Part shown: positions 6,096-8,380 of the stretch, piece by piece
Numbering within the stretch: the stretch's first letter is position 1
How the letters are laid out: each line of letters starts with the position of its first letter
Assembly (NCBI GenBank): GCA_045128635.1
Contig: JBGVRS010000115.1
Location: 1-8,380, forward strand
DNA: 8,380 nucleotides
Origin: HGM12587 sp045128635
Lineage (GTDB): Bacteria; Bacillota; Clostridia; Lachnospirales; Lachnospiraceae
Direction of reading: 5' to 3'
Notes under the pieces: model-generated
Database searches by the model: none
Seen by the model: the letters and a program-made list of their open reading frames with translations, nothing else
Told to the model about the DNA's origin: nothing
Made by a program: the position numbers and the translations under genes

Positions 6096-6268
6096 AATAA
6101 GCAGGTCTTCTGACTTACGCAGTAACGTTTGCTTTCCCTTCTCACGATTTACGCAATGGATCAAAAGCAAACTGCACGCTCACAGCAGCACGACTGTTCA
6201 GGAGTTACACCTGGATTCCCTCTTAGCTCAGTCTGGAGGCATTTAGGACTCCGACAAAGAACTTATTA
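6096..6268 (-). promoter_or_regulatory. Cobalamin riboswitch RS2 upstream of the LRR gene
   Basis: On the - strand the aptamer shows GAGGGAATCCAGGTG (6222-6208), a P3 return strand CTCCTGAAC, and the 3' signature AAGTCAGAAGACCTGC (6116-6101). AATAAG (6267-6262) pairs with CTTATT (6101-6096) as P1. The internal GCAGTTTGCTTTTG / GAAAGCAAAC stretch forms a long helix. No T-run terminator lies between the aptamer and the LRR start, 46 bases on. A short hairpin (6085-6067, 6-bp stem) directly precedes the AAGGAG site, so control is probably at translation initiation. Confidence 0.93.
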
Positions 6269-6298
6269 TGACACTTATTAAATTTTCTGATAGTCGCT

Positions 6299-6327
6299 AT
6301 TATATTGAAATTGCCTAAAAAAAGCAA
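6299..6327 (-). promoter_or_regulatory. Promoter of RS2 and the LRR gene
   Basis: On the - strand TTGCTT (6327-6322), a 17-base spacer and a perfect TATAAT (6304-6299). The predicted start near 6292 lies about 25 bases before P1 of RS2. Confidence 0.65.
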
Positions 6328-6330
6328 GAG

Positions 6331-6392
6331 AAGAATATCACACAAAAGATAAAACCCAATGGTTGCTGAAAAAAACGGATTGTGATATTCTT
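6331..6392. repeat. 12-bp perfect inverted repeat with 38-base spacer
   Basis: AAGAATATCACA (6331-6342) is matched by TGTGATATTCTT (6381-6392). One arm ends directly beside the -35 box of the RS2 promoter. It lies between divergent genes, so a terminator role is unlikely, although the + strand arm is followed by Ts. It may be an operator pair or a large hairpin. Confidence 0.7.
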
Positions 6393-6508
6393 TTTATAAG
6401 CAAATTTTCTTTTATCATATCAGATATTTCTTACATCTACATATGGGCTGGAATGGTTTGGGGGCCTGTTTCTAAATTGAAAATTCTTGCTTAATTTCAC
6501 ATTTATGG

Positions 6509-6537
6509 CAGGAGTTTTCTAAATATGTGAACTCCTG
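6509..6537 (+). promoter_or_regulatory. Hairpin in the leader of the PD-(D/E)XK gene
   Basis: A perfect 8-bp stem, CAGGAGTT (6509-6516) with AACTCCTG (6530-6537), around a 13-base loop. CTCCT in the 3' arm (6532-6536) could instead pair with AGGAG (6552-6556) of the ribosome binding site, so two exclusive structures are possible. No convincing promoter was found in 6393-6508. The rest of the stretch shows no coding sequence. Confidence 0.5.
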
Positions 6538-6563
6538 TAACAAATTTAATAAGGAGGACACAA

Positions 6564-7424
6564 ATGGCAATAAAGAAAAAGACCAAAGGTAAACTGCCAT
6601 GGCATTCAGCATTTTTTGCCGGAATTCAGATTGAATTCGAGAAAGAGGCAGAAAAGCTGACATTTGAGAATGAGCATCAGCTTGGAACTGATCCTATGCG
6701 TATAGATGTATTGATCATCAAAAAGCATACAGAAGAACAAATTCAGAAAAATATAGGAAGGATATTCAGGGAATATAATATCATTGAATATAAGAGTCCT
6801 GAACAGTATTTAAGTATTGACGCATTTTATAAAGTATTAGGATATGCGTGTTTTTATAAGTCGGATGTACAACATGTAGATACCATTAAAGTGGATGGAA
6901 TAACAATATCTTATGTAAGCAAAAGTTATCCGAGAAAATTAATACAACATTTAAAAGCGGTGCGAGGGTATGAGCTGGTACCACAGGGAAATGGAATCTG
7001 GTATATAGAAGGCGGAATGTTTCCGATGCAACTGATTGTTACTTCTAAACTTTCAAAAGAAGATAATTTCTGGCTTAAGAATTTAACAAATGATTTAAAG
7101 AAAAAAGAAGAAGCTGACGAGCTGTTCGAAGAATATGGAAAACATAGTAATAGTAACTTACATAAATCAATAATGGACTTAGTAATGAGAGCAAATAAGG
7201 AAGTATTTAAGGAGGCAAAAGGAAATATGTGTGATGCATTATATGAACTATTTGAAGATGAATTCAAAGAAGCGACAACAAAGGGGCGTGCAGAAGGCTC
7301 TAAGGAAAAACTTTTAGAGTTAATTGAAATTAAACGTTCAAAGGGTAAATCCGTAGAACAAATTGCAGATGACCTGGAAGAAACTGTAGAAACAATTCAG
7401 GAACTGATGAAAACTTTAAATTGA
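6564..7424 (+). CDS. PD-(D/E)XK nuclease-fold protein (Rpn/transposase-like family)
   Basis: A 286-residue protein of a type common in Lachnospiraceae, often annotated as PD-(D/E)XK nuclease family transposase and sometimes wrongly as an isopropylmalate dehydrogenase. The core runs from LPWHSAFFAGIQIEF (11-25) through RIDVLIIKK (46-54) to IIEYKSPEQYL (73-83). D48, E75 and K77 fit the D...ExK metal site. A Lys/Glu-rich helical region (about 176-190) follows. The tail (about 222-286) carries the GRAEGSKEKL and GKSVEQIADDLEE elements seen at the C-terminus of Rpn/YhgA-like recombination-promoting nucleases. AAGGAGG at 6551-6557, 6 bases before the start, is a strong ribosome binding site. No transposon ends or target duplication were seen. 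The fold is likely; activity is unproven, and a link to the B12 genes is not evident. Confidence 0.75.
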   Translation: MAIKKKTKGKLPWHSAFFAGIQIEFEKEAEKLTFENEHQLGTDPMRIDVLIIKKHTEEQIQKNIGRIFREYNIIEYKSPEQYLSIDAFYKVLGYACFYKSDVQHVDTIKVDGITISYVSKSYPRKLIQHLKAVRGYELVPQGNGIWYIEGGMFPMQLIVTSKLSKEDNFWLKNLTNDLKKKEEADELFEEYGKHSNSNLHKSIMDLVMRANKEVFKEAKGNMCDALYELFEDEFKEATTKGRAEGSKEKLLELIEIKRSKGKSVEQIADDLEETVETIQELMKTLN

Positions 7425-7434
7425 CATACGTAAG

Positions 7435-7468
7435 AAAGGGAATCGCAATAACGGTTCCCTTTTCCTAT
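7435..7468. terminator. Terminator between convergent PD-(D/E)XK and DUF2284 genes
   Basis: An 11-bp stem (7435-7445 with 7452-7462, one U-G pair) with a 6-base loop, placed 10 bases after the + strand stop and 13 bases after the - strand stop. The + side continues TTCCTATA, nearly the same ending as the terminator at 4975-5010. The T run on the - side is weak. Confidence 0.75.
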
Positions 7469-7475
7469 AAAGCTA

Positions 7476-8015
7476 TTAATCAAAAACATACATTCCAAAG
7501 AATGCAAGACGCCCATCCTCGCAGGAATATTCCATGCCGCAGTGTTCTGCCAGAAGGCGGACAAAAATACAGTAAGCTGACATGCAGGAAAATGCAAAAT
7601 CGGGAAATCTGCAAGGTTTATTTTCTGTCATAGCGCAAGGAGAGCACAGGGCACATCCGCTGGCACCGACGATAAAACCATCATAACCATCTGCGCGCAT
7701 CTGTTTTGCGAGACGAATAGAGGCATCATTATGTTCCCCTTTTGCATGCTTGATCGCATTTTTATCTGTATAGTCAGAAATATTCCATTTGGTCTGTAAA
7801 ACAATTGCATGTTTATGAGAAAGGATTTTCTTCTTCATTTCGTCTGTTGTACCGCAGATTGGCGGACAGGTATAGTTTGCATTATACTGACCGCAGAGAT
7901 TTTCTTCGCAGTAAGGACGAAACGAAGGATCAAATATGATGTCTTTGGTATTGATGATGGCGGCAGAGGTAAAACCTTCTGCGAGGGCATAGTCGATGAA
8001 TTTCTCTTTTGTCAT
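7476..8015 (-). CDS. DUF2284 cysteine-rich predicted metal-binding protein
   Basis: A 179-residue protein of the DUF2284 (COG5423-like) family of predicted metal-binding proteins. Ten cysteines fall in three groups: C36, C41, C50 and C54, with the family's YTCPPICG element; C121, C124, C127 and C135 in GCALCSPCAMTENKPC; and C144 and C149. The spacing suggests an iron-sulfur cluster or another thiolate metal site. The start at 8015 has GGAGA at 8026-8022 and a TTTACA/TATAAT promoter behind it. It is a single-gene unit, convergent with the PD-(D/E)XK gene and divergent from RS3. DUF2284 proteins are often found near corrinoid and one-carbon metabolism, but the biochemical role is not known. Its leader is short and carries no riboswitch. 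Confidence 0.88.
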   Translation of the reverse strand: MTKEKFIDYALAEGFTSAAIINTKDIIFDPSFRPYCEENLCGQYNANYTCPPICGTTDEMKKKILSHKHAIVLQTKWNISDYTDKNAIKHAKGEHNDASIRLAKQMRADGYDGFIVGASGCALCSPCAMTENKPCRFPDFAFSCMSAYCIFVRLLAEHCGMEYSCEDGRLAFFGMYVFD

Positions 8016-8040
8016 AAGGATTCTCCATAAATTTTTTTAG

Positions 8041-8068
8041 ATTATAGCACAAAAAATAGGGATGTAAA
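8041..8068 (-). promoter_or_regulatory. Promoter of the DUF2284 gene
   Basis: On the - strand TTTACA (8068-8063), a 16-base spacer and a perfect TATAAT (8046-8041). The leader to the start codon is about 20 bases. Confidence 0.75.
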
Positions 8069-8099
8069 ATCATATTGTGAAATAATCGATATTTGTGTA

Positions 8100-8129
8100 T
8101 TGACAAAAATATCACAAAAGAGTTAGACT
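8100..8129 (+). promoter_or_regulatory. Promoter of riboswitch RS3
   Basis: A perfect TTGACA (8100-8105), an 18-base spacer and TAGACT (8124-8129, four of six matches). It points rightward into RS3. Confidence 0.55.
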
Positions 8130-8163
8130 AAAGTCACAATTTGATACACTGCATCGTGACTTT
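8130..8163. repeat. 8-bp perfect inverted repeat over the RS3 transcription start
   Basis: AAAGTCAC (8130-8137) and GTGACTTT (8156-8163) flank 18 bases. The left arm begins directly after the -10 box, so the predicted start falls within the repeat. That fits a protein-binding operator better than an RNA hairpin. Confidence 0.5.
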
Positions 8164-8165
8164 GT

Positions 8166-8346
8166 GTGCTTATTTATAAGACACAATGATGAGGGAATCC
8201 GGTGAGAGCCCGGAACATTGCCAAAATGCTGTATGTGCTAGAGGAAACCGCCCGTGACGTGAGTCGGTCATTGGGAAACTGAGAAGGCTGGACGGTGGAC
8301 GCGAAGTTAGACGACTTCACATTGCATGAGTCAGAAGACCTATGAT
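8166..8346 (+). promoter_or_regulatory. Cobalamin riboswitch RS3, regulated gene beyond the right edge
   Basis: The aptamer shows GAGGGAATCCGGTG (8191-8204), the P3 return strand CCCGGAAC and the 3' signature GAGTCAGAAGACC (8328-8340). CAATG with CATTG (8321-8325) can form P2. The middle part diverges more from the class consensus than RS1, and a P1 helix directly next to GAAGACC is not clear. CTTTGTGT (8160-8167) could pair with ATACAAAG (8354-8361) as a distal closing helix. The remaining bases to 8380 hold no start codon with a ribosome binding site, so the target and the mode of control lie outside the window. Confidence 0.88.
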
Positions 8347-8380
8347 GATTGAGATACAAAGAAACAAGGGAAAGTTTTGC

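Noticed and set aside
4962..6129. 13-base repeat ACGCAGTAACGTT at 4962-4974 and 6117-6129
   Set aside because: About one such match is expected by chance in a window of this size, and the flanks do not match.
6050..6145. N-terminal extension of the LRR gene to the ATG at 6145
   Set aside because: It would translate the 3' part of the RS2 aptamer. The ATG at 6049 has a good AAGGAG site and begins directly before the repeats.
6926..7267. 113-codon Ser/Phe-rich ORF antisense to the PD-(D/E)XK gene
   Set aside because: Its composition is the expected reverse complement of a Lys/Glu-rich region, and no start signals are present.
4975..7468. Similar terminators at 4975-5010 and 7435-7468, both ending in TTTTCCTATA
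   Set aside because: Similarity is limited to the hairpin arm and a few following bases. Common terminator composition explains it without a mobile repeat.
8074..8117. TTGTGA ... TCACAA pair resembling a Rex or CRP/FNR-type site
   Set aside because: The half-sites are over 25 bases apart and the match around TTGTGAAATAAT is only partial, so no operator could be assigned.

Overview
The window looks like the chromosome of a low-GC Gram-positive anaerobe of the Clostridia, most probably Lachnospiraceae. The evidence is AT-rich coding sequence, strong GGAGG-type ribosome binding sites, near-consensus TTGACA/TATAAT promoters, a DUF4430 lipoprotein next to an ECF S-component, and a PD-(D/E)XK protein of a type common in that family. 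This assignment comes from gene content, not from a database match.

Nearly everything concerns vitamin B12 (cobalamin). At the left (50-981, + strand) a DUF4430 lipoprotein and an ECF-type substrate-binding membrane protein form a probable corrinoid uptake pair. Next comes a complete nucleotide-loop assembly set in two divergent operons: cobT-cobU leftward (2533-1017) and cobS-cobC-TIM-barrel protein rightward (2679-4957). Both start from consensus promoters in a 145-base intergenic gap. CobU activates adenosylcobinamide to its GDP derivative, CobT makes alpha-ribazole phosphate, CobC is the phosphatase and CobS joins the two halves. No corrin-ring gene is present, so in this window the cluster can only complete or salvage cobamides. 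The TIM-barrel enzyme has no assigned role and is a candidate for an unrecognised step.

The right half holds three cobalamin riboswitches. RS1 (5295-5140, - strand) has its own promoter and an intrinsic terminator but no gene behind it: it faces the 3' end of the cobS operon. RS2 (6268-6096, - strand) leads a 229-residue BspA-type leucine-rich-repeat protein that has no export signal, which is an unusual riboswitch target. RS3 (about 8166-8346, + strand) points off the right edge towards an unseen gene. Between RS2 and RS3 lie a PD-(D/E)XK nuclease-fold protein (6564-7424, +) and a cysteine-rich DUF2284 protein (8015-7476, -), separated by a shared hairpin terminator.

Neither cob operon has its own riboswitch, while a gene-less riboswitch RNA and an LRR gene do. 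The most noteworthy element is the RS1 transcription unit, a possible B12-responsive small or antisense RNA. The second is the B12-controlled LRR gene beside it. The gene-free stretches (4958-5359, 6050-6563 and 8016-8380) are largely filled by riboswitches, promoters, terminators and inverted repeats.
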